Assembly: GCA_020629175.1 (NCBI GenBank)
Contig: JAHDDU010000003.1
Span: 67,221 to 131,220 of the forward strand
Length of the DNA stretch: 64,000 nt
Reading direction: 5' to 3'
Origin: Flavimaricola sp.
GTDB taxonomy: Bacteria > Pseudomonadota > Alphaproteobacteria > Rhodobacterales > Rhodobacteraceae
Shown here: positions 16,438 to 27,972 of the stretch, piece by piece
Layout: each line of letters opens with the position of its first letter
Numbering within the stretch: position 1 is the stretch's first letter
Notes under the pieces: generated by a model
The model's input: only the letters and a program-made list of their open reading frames with translations
Databases searched by the model: none
Told to the model about the DNA's origin: nothing
Made by a program: the position numbers and the translations under genes

Positions 16438-17422
16438 CCGGCGCATCCTCCGCCTCAAACCCAAGCGTTTTGGGATCAAAGCTGTAATGCGCACCACAGA
16501 ACTGGCAGTCTGCTGTTACTGTGCCGTCGTCCCTAGTCATCGTCTCAATATCCTTGGCGGAGTAAATCGACAGGCTCTGACGGACACGGTCATCAGAACA
16601 GGTGCAACCAAACTGCACGGACTGCGGGTCAAAGACCCTCGGCTTCTCCTCGTGAAACAACCGAACAAGCAGCTCCGAGGGCGAGACAGATGGGCCGATC
16701 AGCTCAAGTTCCTCGACCGTATCTAGCAGCAGGTTCACCCGGCTCCAGTTCTCACTCTCATCCGCGTCAAGGATATCTGCGGCGTCCAAAAGCCCGTCTT
16801 CACCAGACCCACCGTCTTCGACATGTGGCGAGGCTTTGGGCATGTGTTGCAGCATGATACCGCCCGCGCGCCAGCTTGCATCCTCACCCGGCACCTGGCT
16901 ACGCCCGTGAGTTAGAGAAAAGCGGGTCGGCAACTGCTCGGACTGCGCAAAGTATGTCTCTGCACAGGTTGTCAACGAGCCTCCAGCAATCGGTGTGATC
17001 CCCTGATAGGGCGTCATATCCTCGCCCTGATGGATCAGGATCGCGAAGTATCCTTTGCCAATCAACTCGAAAGGGGCAACGCCCTCCGCAATCCGATCGG
17101 GATCAAAGCTGGCGTAGGCCCGGATGCGCGCGGGCTGACCGTCCTCGGTCGGGCCGTAGTAATCCGTCGCAATGATCCGCGCCGGGCCGTTGCCGCGCAC
17201 TTGCAACGACAACTTCCAGCGCAATTTGATCGATTGCCCGATGAGAGCGGTCAGCAACGCCATCTCGGCCACAAGCGCTTCAATCGGCGCGGGGTAATCA
17301 TGCTGGGCCAAAACCTCATCTAACACACCGTCCAAACGCGCCACCCGGCCCCGGATGTCGGATGCGTCAAGCTGAAATGGCAGGACGGTGTCGTCCCAGG
17401 CGATGCGTGTCCCGAGTGTCAT
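16424..17422 (-). CDS. hslO: Hsp33 redox-regulated chaperone
   Basis: A 332-residue holdase activated by oxidation. The N-terminal substrate-binding domain includes the DYYGPTEDGQ and ILIHQGEDMTPYQG segments. The C-terminal zinc switch has the required cysteine pairs, C-x-C (FGCTCSDDRV) and C-x-x-C (CQFCGAHY). It is the first gene of the leftward hslO-nudix-cca set and is divergent from a second Nudix gene across 79 bp. Confidence 0.95.
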   Translation of the reverse strand: MTLGTRIAWDDTVLPFQLDASDIRGRVARLDGVLDEVLAQHDYPAPIEALVAEMALLTALIGQSIKLRWKLSLQVRGNGPARIIATDYYGPTEDGQPARIRAYASFDPDRIAEGVAPFELIGKGYFAILIHQGEDMTPYQGITPIAGGSLTTCAETYFAQSEQLPTRFSLTHGRSQVPGEDASWRAGGIMLQHMPKASPHVEDGGSGEDGLLDAADILDADESENWSRVNLLLDTVEELELIGPSVSPSELLVRLFHEEKPRVFDPQSVQFGCTCSDDRVRQSLSIYSAKDIETMTRDDGTVTADCQFCGAHYSFDPKTLGFEAEDAPDAEA

Positions 17423-17501
17423 GGGCTTTCCTTACGTGCTTTGGGGGGGCATACCCCGCCTACATAGGCACGGCAAGCGATGGTCCAAGGGGGAGACGGG
17501 T

Positions 17502-17960
17502 ATGATGAGACGGTATGGCGACGCGCCAAAACGGGGCCAAAAGTACAAGTATCGGCCAGGTGCCTACTGCATCCTGCCACGCGGCGACGACCTTCTGCTC
17601 ACCTTTCAGTCGTCGCCTTGGCCCGAGATACAACTCCCAGGAGGTGGCATTGATCCCGGCGAAGGTCCGACACAAGCGCTCTACCGCGAAGTTTTCGAAG
17701 AAACCGGTTGGCGAATTGCAACACCTCGAAAATTAGGCGTATTTCGCCGGTTTGTGTTCATGCCGGAATATGACATCTATGCCGAGAAGGTGTGCCACAT
17801 CTACGTGGCCCACCCGGTGCGCCCACACGGGCCACCACGCGAAGAGGGGCATATCGCGTTGTGGATGAACGCACATGAGGCTGTAGCTGAACTTTCCAAT
17901 TCGGGCGATCAGGCATTTCTGACCGCCTGGAACAGCTACGTCTCACGCAGGGGCGAATGA
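17502..17960 (+). CDS. Nudix hydrolase
   Basis: A 152-residue protein. The start at ATG 17502 follows a purine-rich ribosome binding site (GGGGGAGA); an upstream in-frame start at 17388 overlaps hslO and is rejected. The Nudix box runs from LPGGGIDPGEGP to YREVFEETGW, with all catalytic glutamates. The opening RRYGDAPKRGQKYKYRPGAY is typical of small alphaproteobacterial Nudix proteins of unknown substrate. The stop overlaps the next start by 4 nt. Confidence 0.87.
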   Translation: MMRRYGDAPKRGQKYKYRPGAYCILPRGDDLLLTFQSSPWPEIQLPGGGIDPGEGPTQALYREVFEETGWRIATPRKLGVFRRFVFMPEYDIYAEKVCHIYVAHPVRPHGPPREEGHIALWMNAHEAVAELSNSGDQAFLTAWNSYVSRRGE

Positions 17961-18604
17961 GCGGCCTGGTCCTCCTCGGCGGCTGGCTCAGCCTGTTTTG
18001 GCTGGCAATTGTCTGGTGGATGACGCTGGACAACAACTACAATATCTCGACCACGGCCTACATCGCACTGGCGAGTCTTTTTGCCGTTGTTCTCAATTCA
18101 CCCGGCATTTGGTTCGCCCTTGGGCGCGGCTATCCTGGAGACAGTTTTGCTACGCTATCCCTTTTTGGCCAAGCGGGCGTCATTTTGATCAGCACACTGG
18201 GGCTCGCGGGCATCTACGCCATATGTGCCGCCAAATCTCGGCGTCTGTTGCGGGATCAGGAAACCCGGGCGGTATTGGCGCTACTCGATTGTTTTGTGAG
18301 CGTCGTGATTTTTGGCCTCGTCTACGCAATCTCGCCCCAGATCTTTTACACGTTCTATCAGGTCATCTTCCCCGAGCTTCCAAACCAGACCGTTTTGCGC
18401 CTACCCCTCGCCATTGAGCAATTCCGCGAGGCTTTGGCCCTCCGTCCTGATGGATCTTTGTCGAGCCATTTGGCCGGAATAGGATGGTTGGGCATCGTCC
18501 CATTCACGCTGTGGTTTCACGCCCGAAAGGTCGAAGGCACAGGACCTGCGGTTCTTTTGTTGGCGCTGGGCTGGCTGTGGCTGCAGATCGGCAATGTGAT
18601 CTAG
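17957..18604 (+). CDS. multi-pass membrane protein of unknown function
   Basis: A 215-residue protein with about six hydrophobic segments, at roughly residues 3-22, 33-55, 66-88, 105-127, 165-185 and 193-212. There is no recognisable enzymatic motif. One aromatic-rich loop (PQIFYTFYQVIFPELP) lies between segments 4 and 5. It is coupled by a 4-nt overlap to the Nudix gene, so coexpression is likely. argG follows 61 bp downstream. I do not recognise a family. Confidence 0.75.
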   Translation: MSGLVLLGGWLSLFWLAIVWWMTLDNNYNISTTAYIALASLFAVVLNSPGIWFALGRGYPGDSFATLSLFGQAGVILISTLGLAGIYAICAAKSRRLLRDQETRAVLALLDCFVSVVIFGLVYAISPQIFYTFYQVIFPELPNQTVLRLPLAIEQFREALALRPDGSLSSHLAGIGWLGIVPFTLWFHARKVEGTGPAVLLLALGWLWLQIGNVI

Positions 18605-18665
18605 TTGCCCCTTGGGCAGAAACGGACTAACGACACAGCGTTCTTGAACGATGGAGTCCCTGCCA

Positions 18666-19892
18666 ATGTCTGCGCCCAAAAAAGTCGTCCTCGCCTATTC
18701 GGGCGGTTTGGATACCTCGATCATCCTCAAATGGCTCCAGACAGAATATGGCTGCGAGGTTGTGACCTTTACTGCCGATCTTGGTCAGGGCGAAGAGCTT
18801 GAGCCAGCCCGCGCAAAGGCCGAGATGCTGGGAATCAAACCAGAAAACATCCACATCGAAGACATCCGCGAAGAATTCGTCCGCGATTTCGTCTTTCCGA
18901 TGTTCCGTGCCAATGCGCTCTACGAAGGTCTGTACCTGCTTGGCACCTCCATCGCCCGACCCCTGATCTCAAAACGGTTGGTTGAGATTGCCGCCGAATG
19001 TGGCGCGGATGCTGTCAGCCATGGTGCCACGGGAAAAGGGAACGATCAGGTCCGGTTCGAGCTTGCCGCCTATGCATTGAACCCGGACATCAAGGTGATC
19101 GCGCCATGGCGGGAATGGGATCTTTCGTCCCGGACCAAACTGCTGGAGTTTGCCGAAGCCAATCAAATCCCAATCGCCAAAGACAAACGGGGCGAGGCCC
19201 CCTTTTCTGTGGATGCGAACCTGTTGCACACCTCGTCCGAAGGCAAAGTGCTAGAGGACCCAAAAGACGAAGCGCCAGACTACGTGTACCAGCGCACCGT
19301 CAATCCCGAAGATGCGCCTGACACGCCTGAGATGATCGAAGTCACCTTCGAGCGTGGTGATGCCGTCGCCATCAACGGCGAGGAGATGAGCCCGGCGAGT
19401 ATTCTGACAAAGCTCAACGAGCTGGGCGGCAAACATGGTATCGGCAGGCTCGATCTGGTCGAGAACAGGTTCGTCGGCATGAAATCTCGTGGTGTCTATG
19501 AAACGCCCGGCGGCACCGTTTTGCTGGAAGCACATCGTGGGATCGAGCAGATTACGCTCGACAGCGGCGCGGGCCACCTCAAGGACAGTATCATGCCCCG
19601 CTATGCCGAGCTGATTTACAACGGCTTCTGGTTCTCGCCTGAGCGGGAAATGCTTCAGGCGCTGATCGACAAGAGCCAGGAACATGTCAGCGGCACTGTA
19701 CGGCTGAAACTCTACAAAGGCTCTGCCCGCACCGTGGCGCGCTGGTCCGATCATTCGCTATACTCCGAGGCGCATGTGACCTTTGAAGAGGATGCCGGCG
19801 CCTACGATCAAACCGATGCGCAAGGCTTCATTCAGCTGAACGCCCTGAGGCTCAAGCTCTTGGCCGCCCGCAATCGCCGTCTAAAGTCATAG
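18666..19892 (+). CDS. argG: argininosuccinate synthase
   Basis: A 408-residue ATP-dependent ligase joining citrulline and aspartate in arginine synthesis. The PP-loop YSGGLDTS is near residues 10-17, followed by [10 protein letters not shown], the citrulline-site [15 protein letters not shown] and the KYSVDxNLWG-equivalent region [16 protein letters not shown]. The start is set at ATG 18666 ([14 protein letters not shown]); an ATG five codons earlier is possible. Length is standard. It is a single-gene unit with an SCP2 gene 80 bp downstream. Confidence 0.97.
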   Translation: MSAPKKVVLAYSGGLDTSIILKWLQTEYGCEVVTFTADLGQGEELEPARAKAEMLGIKPENIHIEDIREEFVRDFVFPMFRANALYEGLYLLGTSIARPLISKRLVEIAAECGADAVSHGATGKGNDQVRFELAAYALNPDIKVIAPWREWDLSSRTKLLEFAEANQIPIAKDKRGEAPFSVDANLLHTSSEGKVLEDPKDEAPDYVYQRTVNPEDAPDTPEMIEVTFERGDAVAINGEEMSPASILTKLNELGGKHGIGRLDLVENRFVGMKSRGVYETPGGTVLLEAHRGIEQITLDSGAGHLKDSIMPRYAELIYNGFWFSPEREMLQALIDKSQEHVSGTVRLKLYKGSARTVARWSDHSLYSEAHVTFEEDAGAYDQTDAQGFIQLNALRLKLLAARNRRLKS

Positions 19893-19972
19893 CCTCTGCC
19901 ATCTGCTGACGCAGCGTTTGCTTTGCGCGGGTCGGACCCTGCGCTTAGCAAGCTGCAAAAGTGGGAGGATTC

Positions 19973-20260
19973 ATGACATTCGAAGACATTATCGCGCTGA
20001 TGCGCGCCGGCAGCGAGAAGATGACGTTTGCCGATCGGCTCAAGTTCGATTGTGGCACTGACGGTGTGATCCTGCTGTCTCCCGATGGCGTGTCCCAAGA
20101 TGACACGGACGCCGATTGCACGATCAAGATCACAACCGAAAACCTTGGAAAACTGCTGAAGGGCAAGCTCAATCCGATGACGGGTGTAATGATGGGAAAG
20201 CTGAAGGTATCGGGTAATCCGGCGGTTGCCCTAAAGCTTGCTGACGTCCTCAAGCGGTAA
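19973..20260 (+). CDS. SCP2 sterol-binding domain protein
   Basis: A 95-residue single-domain protein. The end of the fold is clear (GKLNPMTGVMMGKLKVSGNPAVALKLADVL), the lipid-tunnel part of the SCP2 family. The ATG at 19973 follows GGGAGGA at only 4 nt, and a GTG four codons upstream (19961) is in frame. The ligand is unknown; members bind lipids or acyl chains. The transcript ends near a hairpin at 20266-20289. Confidence 0.85.
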   Translation: MTFEDIIALMRAGSEKMTFADRLKFDCGTDGVILLSPDGVSQDDTDADCTIKITTENLGKLLKGKLNPMTGVMMGKLKVSGNPAVALKLADVLKR

Positions 20261-20265
20261 AGAAA

Positions 20266-20289
20266 AAGCCGGACCAAAAGGCCCGGCTA
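20266..20289 (-). terminator. intrinsic terminator between convergent genes
   Basis: AGCCGG and CCGGCT arms enclose CC-AAAA-GG, giving a stem with one mismatch and an AAAA loop. On the minus strand the stem is followed by CTTTTTCTTT, so it should terminate the leftward sulfotransferase-fold gene. It may also stop rightward reading from the SCP2 gene, though less well. Confidence 0.65.
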
Positions 20290-20355
20290 GAGGTAACCAC
20301 ATACTCTGTAACTGCATATACAGCTTTTTGCTGCATTGCCTAATTAACGGTGCCT

Positions 20356-21075
20356 TTACGAAATAGTTTCATTGCCTGCGATCTTTTTCTGGGAAAGTTC
20401 CGCGAAGTAAGGCATCGCTTGGGCCAAGAGTGTTTCTTGCGGCCCGGTCAATTCCGGTAGCGGACCCTCAGCCCCTGCAAACCCCTGGCTTTTGTGGATC
20501 GCGCCATACCAATGCGCCGCCCAAATCCCATCGTCGGGATGCCCACCTTTGGGCCAAGCCAACATTGCAGGATCGAAGTGCAGATCGAGTGCTGCGCAAA
20601 GCCGTCGAAGCATTGTCTCAGGAGCAGCGCGAATGTCTGAGCTATCGATCACAATGCCACCGATCTGCGCATAAAGCTCGGACTGCTGCCGGTAGCCAAT
20701 ATCATCCAGCGTGACAGTTTCGCGTTTGGCGGCGTAACTTGCGATCACCCGCGCCGGATGCCGGATCAGGTGGATGTTGATGCACGTCTTTGCCCAGTCC
20801 ATCGGCATACCGTCGATCATATGATGTGGCATATGCTTCATGTAGAAATGCCGCCTGCCCCGTGGCACCGGACCTATGCAACGCGCAGCGATAACAGCCG
20901 GATCGGTCTCATGATGCGCCATGATCTCGTCCGCCATCGGGTGCGGCAGCCCGGTCGCCGCGAGATATGGGGCATAAAACGGCTCATCCCAAACCGCGAA
21001 GTCTGACCGAGACGCAAAACTGTACATCATTGCTGTCGAAAGATTTCGAGGCCCAGACCACATCGCCACCCTCAT
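20356..21075 (-). CDS. sulfotransferase-fold protein
   Basis: A 239-residue protein from ATG 21075, with an AAGGGA ribosome binding site about 8 nt upstream. An earlier in-frame start at 21150 adds a nonconserved 25-residue stretch. The N-terminal WSGPRNLSTAMM is a P-loop-like phosphosulfate-binding motif, and IHLIRHPARVIASYA resembles the 3'-phosphate-binding motif of PAPS sulfotransferases. The acceptor is unknown, and some relatives are annotated only as sulfotransferase-like. Three TTGT-N-ACAA sites lie 55-135 bp upstream. Confidence 0.8.
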   Translation of the reverse strand: MRVAMWSGPRNLSTAMMYSFASRSDFAVWDEPFYAPYLAATGLPHPMADEIMAHHETDPAVIAARCIGPVPRGRRHFYMKHMPHHMIDGMPMDWAKTCINIHLIRHPARVIASYAAKRETVTLDDIGYRQQSELYAQIGGIVIDSSDIRAAPETMLRRLCAALDLHFDPAMLAWPKGGHPDDGIWAAHWYGAIHKSQGFAGAEGPLPELTGPQETLLAQAMPYFAELSQKKIAGNETIS

Positions 21076-21129
21076 GACATCGTCCCTTTCCGTTCGCGTC
21101 CTCGAAACGATCCCTAGGACACCGCCTCT

Positions 21130-21210
21130 ATTGTAACAATCGCCTTTCAAGCTGCCCCGAGGGAAGCTTCGCTCACACTTTGTGACAAATCGCGCTGCCG
21201 ATTGTTACAG
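21130..21210. promoter_or_regulatory. three TTGT-N-ACAA operator-like sites
   Basis: ATTGTAACAAT (21130-21140) and TTTGTGACAAA (21179-21189) are perfect odd palindromes. ATTGTTACAG (21201-21210) is a near match. Site centres are 49 and about 22 bp apart; the latter is close to two helical turns. They sit in the 256-bp gap between the leftward sulfotransferase-fold gene and the rightward 52-residue ORF. A fourth imperfect palindrome centred on AAGCTT lies at 21159-21174. The regulator is not identified. Confidence 0.5.
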
Positions 21211-21331
21211 GATTCCGACGGAAATGCAGGGCTTCGGCGTAAATAGGTAAACCGCGCGTGAGATCACAGCCGGGTGAATTGAAGCTGGAAAAGGTCAGGC
21301 GCATGATATCAGCACAACAAGGAGCAAAAAC

Positions 21332-21490
21332 ATGACACGCACATTCACAAAGACGACGTCAGACAGCCCTTTGAAGTTCACGGCGCTTTGCATCGCCATT
21401 GCGTTAGGCTGGATTGTCCAAGGGGCGCCAATTCTCGCTGAGGAAGCAACGCTCGCCAGCGCACAGATGATTTTCAGCCACGTCTGCTGA
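21332..21490 (+). CDS. 52-residue putative membrane or secreted small protein
   Basis: ATG at 21332 follows AAGGAG at a 7-nt distance, and the ORF runs 53 codons to TGA at 21488-21490. A polar N-terminus (MTRTFTKTTSDSPLK) is followed by a hydrophobic stretch FTALCIAIALGWIVQGAPIL and then a short tail EEATLASAQMIFSHVC ending in cysteine. This looks like a single transmembrane segment or a signal peptide. The stop abuts the convergent ribokinase stop. Family unknown. The good ribosome binding site and hydrophobic pattern support a real gene. Confidence 0.5.
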   Translation: MTRTFTKTTSDSPLKFTALCIAIALGWIVQGAPILAEEATLASAQMIFSHVC

Positions 21491-22369
21491 TCAGCCGCTC
21501 TGCATCATGGTCTGCACATCAGCAAGATCAGGAATGACATCCGCTGCACCATGCCGCGTGACCATAAGCGCCCCTGCGATCATCGCCTGACCTATCGCCT
21601 GCTCAAGTGGCAACCCTCGATCCAAACCGGCGAGGACATAACCGGTGAAAGTATCCCCCGCCCCGGTCGTGTCGACAGCGTTCACCTTTAGCGGCTGAAA
21701 GCTTTGCGGTGTCACATTTCCAGCCGAATAAAGATGCGTCTCTTTTGCGCCCCGCGTCACCAAGACATGCGCAATTCCCTGATCATGAATGTCTCTATTC
21801 GTGGCCGCCACGAGTTGCTCGGCTTCGATCTCGTTCACAAACAAGATGTCCAGATCAGGCGCCAGCGTCTCAACCATCTCGACATCAAAAGGCGCTGCAG
21901 CATAGGCGAGTGTCATGCCCTTGGCCTTCGCCATCCGCATTGCTTCGATCTGAAGGTTCGTTTCGTTCTGGCAGAGAAACATGTCACCCGGACCCGCACC
22001 ATCCAGCGCTTGTTCAACCGCGCCCAGCGCAATTTTGCGGTTGGCCCCTGCCAGCAGAACGATGCTGTTTTCACCATCAGCCGCGACTGCAATGATTGCA
22101 TGACCTGTTGGATGCGGCACGGTCTGAATATGTCGCGTGTCGACACCGTATTCCATCAATCGCTCAACCGCCCAGACGGCATCCGACCCTACGGCCCCAA
22201 TATGCGCCGCATGTCCCGCGGCCCGCGCAATGGCGACGGACATGTTGGCGCCCTTGCCGCCCAAACCACTGCTCAGCGCAGTGCTCGTCAGCGTCTCGCC
22301 CGGCGCCGGGATATGCGGGACGGCATAGACATGATCAATGTTGATCGAGCCAAGGTTCCAGATCGTCAT
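21491..22369 (-). CDS. rbsK: ribokinase (PfkB family)
   Basis: A 292-residue sugar kinase. The N-terminal PfkB signature GGKGANMSVA and C-terminal DTTGAGDTFTGYVLAGL with its catalytic aspartate are both intact, and the NEIEAEQL segment is also typical. It phosphorylates ribose or a related sugar or nucleoside; the exact substrate is less certain because no ribose transporter is adjacent. It lies 13 bp after the malic enzyme gene in the same direction. Confidence 0.85.
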   Translation of the reverse strand: MTIWNLGSINIDHVYAVPHIPAPGETLTSTALSSGLGGKGANMSVAIARAAGHAAHIGAVGSDAVWAVERLMEYGVDTRHIQTVPHPTGHAIIAVAADGENSIVLLAGANRKIALGAVEQALDGAGPGDMFLCQNETNLQIEAMRMAKAKGMTLAYAAAPFDVEMVETLAPDLDILFVNEIEAEQLVAATNRDIHDQGIAHVLVTRGAKETHLYSAGNVTPQSFQPLKVNAVDTTGAGDTFTGYVLAGLDRGLPLEQAIGQAMIAGALMVTRHGAADVIPDLADVQTMMQSG

Positions 22370-22382
22370 AGCCGCAGGCCCC

Positions 22383-24638
<2,256 letters not shown>

Positions 24639-24765
24639 CGTCGTTCCCAAAGTTGCGTCCAACAGTGATAGCGGGGGATTGACCTCCGGGGCAACGGCAT
24701 CCTTTTCGACTTTCGTCGCTAACAGGCCGCAGCTAGTATTTGACGACGTTCAACCGGGGGGTTTT

Positions 24766-27393
24766 ATGGCCGACGCTGCAGTCACACCGATGATGGCGCA
24801 ATATCTCGACATCAAAAGCGGCTATGAAGATGCGCTCCTGTTTTATCGGATGGGCGATTTCTATGAGATGTTCTTTGAAGACGCCGTCAAAGCGGCGGAC
24901 GCGCTCGATATCGCCCTGACAAAACGCGGCAAACATGCTGGCGAAGACATCCCTATGTGCGGCGTGCCGCATCATGCCGCCGAAGGGTATTTTCTCACCC
25001 TGATCAAAAAGGGCTTCCGCGTTGCTGTTTGCGAACAGATGGAAAGCCCCGCTGAGGCGAAAAAGCGCGGCTATAAGGCTGTTGTCAAACGCGATGTTGT
25101 CCGGCTGGTGACGCCCGGCACCCTCACTGAAGACTCTTTGCTTGATGCGCGCAGCCACAATTACCTCGCCGCCTACTCTGAAGTCCGTGGCGAGGGTGCC
25201 TTGGCTTGGGTCGATATCTCGACCGGTGCATTCTCTGTCATGCCCTGCTCTGCACTCACTCTTGGGCCAGAGCTTGCACGGCTTGCGCCAAAGGAACTGC
25301 TGCTGTCAGAGGCAACGGAGGGCAAATTCGACACTATTGCAGAGGAAAATGGAGCTTCTGTGACCGAGTTGGGCCGTACGGCGTTTGATAGCACAGCGGG
25401 CGAAAAACGCTTGTGCAGTGTCTTTGGCGTCTCTTCCTTGGATGGCTTTGGATCGTTTGACCGCGCTGCAGTGTCTGCAATGGCAGGGCTGGTTGAGTAC
25501 CTCAACATTACCCAAAAGGGCAAAATGCCTTTGCTCCAGCCGCCGGTGCAGGAGGGTGCGGAACCCGCAATGCAGATCGATGCGCCGACACGACGTTCTT
25601 TGGAGCTGACACGCACAAATGCAGGCAGCCGCGCTGGATCCCTTTTGTCTGTGATTGACCGCACCGTCACCGCGCCAGGAGCGAGGTTGTTAGAACGGCG
25701 GCTCGCAAGCCCATCGCGCCGCGTGCGCGACATCACAGACCGGCAGGACTGCATTGCGGCACTGATCGACGCGCCGGACTTGCGAGACGACCTCCGCAGC
25801 GCTTTGCGGCAAGTTGCCGACACCGATCGTGCGTTGTCACGGCTCGCGCTCGAACGCGGTGGCCCACGCGATATGGCCGCCGTCCGCAATACGCTGAGTG
25901 TGGCAGAACACATTGGTCAGTTGTGCGCGAAGGCGGACCTGCCAAGCATCCTGAAATCCTCGGTCGACGCTTTGGCAGGCCATGATGATTTAGCGAACCT
26001 GCTCGACATGGCGCTCGTCGCTGATCCCCCGCTGCTGTCACGTGACGGCGGGTTTGTGGCGACAGGGTACGACAGCGAGCTGGACGAGGCCCGCACGCTG
26101 CGAGACGAGGGGCGCGGCGTAATCGCAGGACTACAATCAAAATACGCGGCGTTGACGGGCGTTGGCGCACTGAAGATCAAGCACAACAACGTGCTGGGCT
26201 ATTTCATTGAAACAACCGCACTGCACGCCGAGAAAATGTTGGCTGCTCCTCTGAGCGAGACCTTCATTCACAGGCAAACAACTGCCAATCAAGTCCGCTT
26301 TACAACACTGGAGCTGAGCGAGCTGGAAACGAAGATTCTCAACGCAGGAAGCCACGCGCTGGAAATCGAAAAAGGTGTCTTTGAGCATCTGCGTCAGAGT
26401 ATCGTTGCCCAGTTCGCGCCGCTTACCGCGCTGTCCGCTGGTTTGGCGGAGATCGATCTCGCAGCCTCTCTGGCCGACCTCGCCATTGGTGAAGGGTGGA
26501 TCCGTCCTCAGATCGACGAAAGCCGCGCATTTGATGTGACGGGGGGCCGTCATCCTGTTGTTGAACAGGCTCTAAAAAGGGAGTCTGAGCCCTTTGTCGC
26601 AAATGACTGCGGCCTGACACAGACACCAATCTGGCTCCTCACGGGCCCTAATATGGCCGGTAAGTCGACATTTCTCCGCCAGAACGCCCTCATGGCCATC
26701 CTCGCACAAATGGGCAGCTATGTTCCGGCAGAGGCCGCGCACATCGGGATCGTGAGCCAGGTGTTCAGCCGCGTGGGCGCCTCTGATGACCTTGCTAAAG
26801 GGCGGTCCACCTTCATGGTTGAAATGGTTGAGACGGCGGCGATCCTTAACCAGGCAGACGACCGCGCTCTCGTCATCCTCGATGAAATCGGGCGCGGCAC
26901 GGCGACGTATGACGGCCTCTCTATCGCGTGGGCCACGCTTGAACATCTCGAAGCCACCAACAAATGCCGCGCAATCTTTGCAACCCATTATCACGAGATG
27001 GCGGCGCTTGCTGCGCGGTTGGATGGCGTCGACAACGCGACCGTGTCCGTGAAGGAATGGGAAGGCGACGTCATTTTCCTGCACGAGGTCAAACGCGGGA
27101 CAGCAGACCGCTCTTATGGCGTTCAGGTCGCGCGATTGGCCGGCCTGCCGCCCAAGGTCGTAGAGCGGGCAAAGGTCGTGCTCGATGCGCTTGAAAAAGG
27201 AGAGAGGGAAGGCGGCGCAAAGCGGGACACATTGATTGATGACTTACCGCTTTTCGCGGCCACCCCGGAACCTTCGGCCGCTCCGGCACCTGTCTCAAGC
27301 GTCGAAACGCGACTGGCAGACATCGCACCGGATGACCTGTCTCCGCGGGACGCCTTGGCTCTGATTTATGAGTTGAAGGCGCTGGCCAAATAG
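24766..27393 (+). CDS. mutS: DNA mismatch repair protein MutS
   Basis: An 875-residue mismatch-recognition ATPase. The start is placed at ATG 24766, preceded by GGGGGG, giving the usual short N-terminus (MADAAVTPMMAQYLDIK). The mismatch-wedge motif FYRMGDFYEMF has the conserved Phe and Glu. The C-terminal ATPase has Walker A GPNMAGKST, Walker B VILDEIGRGTATYDG and the ATHYHEM segment. A frame extension to 24631 would overlap maeB and is rejected. It ends 10 bp from the convergent grpE. Confidence 0.97.
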   Translation: MADAAVTPMMAQYLDIKSGYEDALLFYRMGDFYEMFFEDAVKAADALDIALTKRGKHAGEDIPMCGVPHHAAEGYFLTLIKKGFRVAVCEQMESPAEAKKRGYKAVVKRDVVRLVTPGTLTEDSLLDARSHNYLAAYSEVRGEGALAWVDISTGAFSVMPCSALTLGPELARLAPKELLLSEATEGKFDTIAEENGASVTELGRTAFDSTAGEKRLCSVFGVSSLDGFGSFDRAAVSAMAGLVEYLNITQKGKMPLLQPPVQEGAEPAMQIDAPTRRSLELTRTNAGSRAGSLLSVIDRTVTAPGARLLERRLASPSRRVRDITDRQDCIAALIDAPDLRDDLRSALRQVADTDRALSRLALERGGPRDMAAVRNTLSVAEHIGQLCAKADLPSILKSSVDALAGHDDLANLLDMALVADPPLLSRDGGFVATGYDSELDEARTLRDEGRGVIAGLQSKYAALTGVGALKIKHNNVLGYFIETTALHAEKMLAAPLSETFIHRQTTANQVRFTTLELSELETKILNAGSHALEIEKGVFEHLRQSIVAQFAPLTALSAGLAEIDLAASLADLAIGEGWIRPQIDESRAFDVTGGRHPVVEQALKRESEPFVANDCGLTQTPIWLLTGPNMAGKSTFLRQNALMAILAQMGSYVPAEAAHIGIVSQVFSRVGASDDLAKGRSTFMVEMVETAAILNQADDRALVILDEIGRGTATYDGLSIAWATLEHLEATNKCRAIFATHYHEMAALAARLDGVDNATVSVKEWEGDVIFLHEVKRGTADRSYGVQVARLAGLPPKVVERAKVVLDALEKGEREGGAKRDTLIDDLPLFAATPEPSAAPAPVSSVETRLADIAPDDLSPRDALALIYELKALAK

Positions 27394-27403
27394 CCAGCGT
27401 CAC

Positions 27404-27958
27404 TTAACTTGCGGGTGTGGACGAAACGCCAACCTGCGCAGGCCGCAAGAGCCGGTCGTGCAACATGAACCCTTCAGCTGCCACCTGAATGATGTCACCC
27501 GCCTTCGTACCGGGAACAGGCGCCTCAAACATGGCCTGGTGCAACTGCGGATCGAACTTGTCACCAACCTCTGGCGTGATCGGATCGATCCCGTGTTTCT
27601 TAAACACCGAGATCAGCTCGCGCATGGTCAGCTCAACACCTTCGAGTAAAGCCGCATTCACATCTTGTTCGGCCTCGTCCGCTGACGTCAGGGCGCGGCG
27701 CATATTGTCGTAGACAGGTAGCAAATCCCGCGCGAGCTTGGAGCCGCCATAGTTCTCGGCCTCACGCCGATCTCGATCTGCTCGCTTACGCATGTTTTCT
27801 GCATCTGCGAGCGCACGCATGAACTTGTCTTTGAAATCGTCCCGCTCGGCCTCAATGGCCGCGATCTCTTCAAAGGCCTTTTCATCCGAAAGTTCCATCT
27901 CATCCGCTTCGGCGGCGAGGTCATCAAGGGATTGGAGCTCTGGTTCTTGGTCTGTCAT
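27404..27958 (-). CDS. grpE: nucleotide exchange factor GrpE
   Basis: A 184-residue DnaK cochaperone. An acidic N-terminus leads into a long coiled coil (about residues 35-85, with FMRALADAENMRKRADRDR), then the four-helix part and the C-terminal beta domain (PGTKAGDIIQVAAEGFMLHDRLLRPAQVGVS). It exchanges ADP on DnaK. It lies 14 bp after hrcA, the usual heat-shock pairing; dnaK and dnaJ are not in this window. Confidence 0.95.
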   Translation of the reverse strand: MTDQEPELQSLDDLAAEADEMELSDEKAFEEIAAIEAERDDFKDKFMRALADAENMRKRADRDRREAENYGGSKLARDLLPVYDNMRRALTSADEAEQDVNAALLEGVELTMRELISVFKKHGIDPITPEVGDKFDPQLHQAMFEAPVPGTKAGDIIQVAAEGFMLHDRLLRPAQVGVSSTPAS

Positions 27959-27972
27959 TCTTTAACGTTCCC

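Noticed and set aside
20344-20359. TTAA-N7-TTTAC, near CtrA consensus
   Set aside because: One mismatch and placed between convergent gene ends, not in front of a gene.
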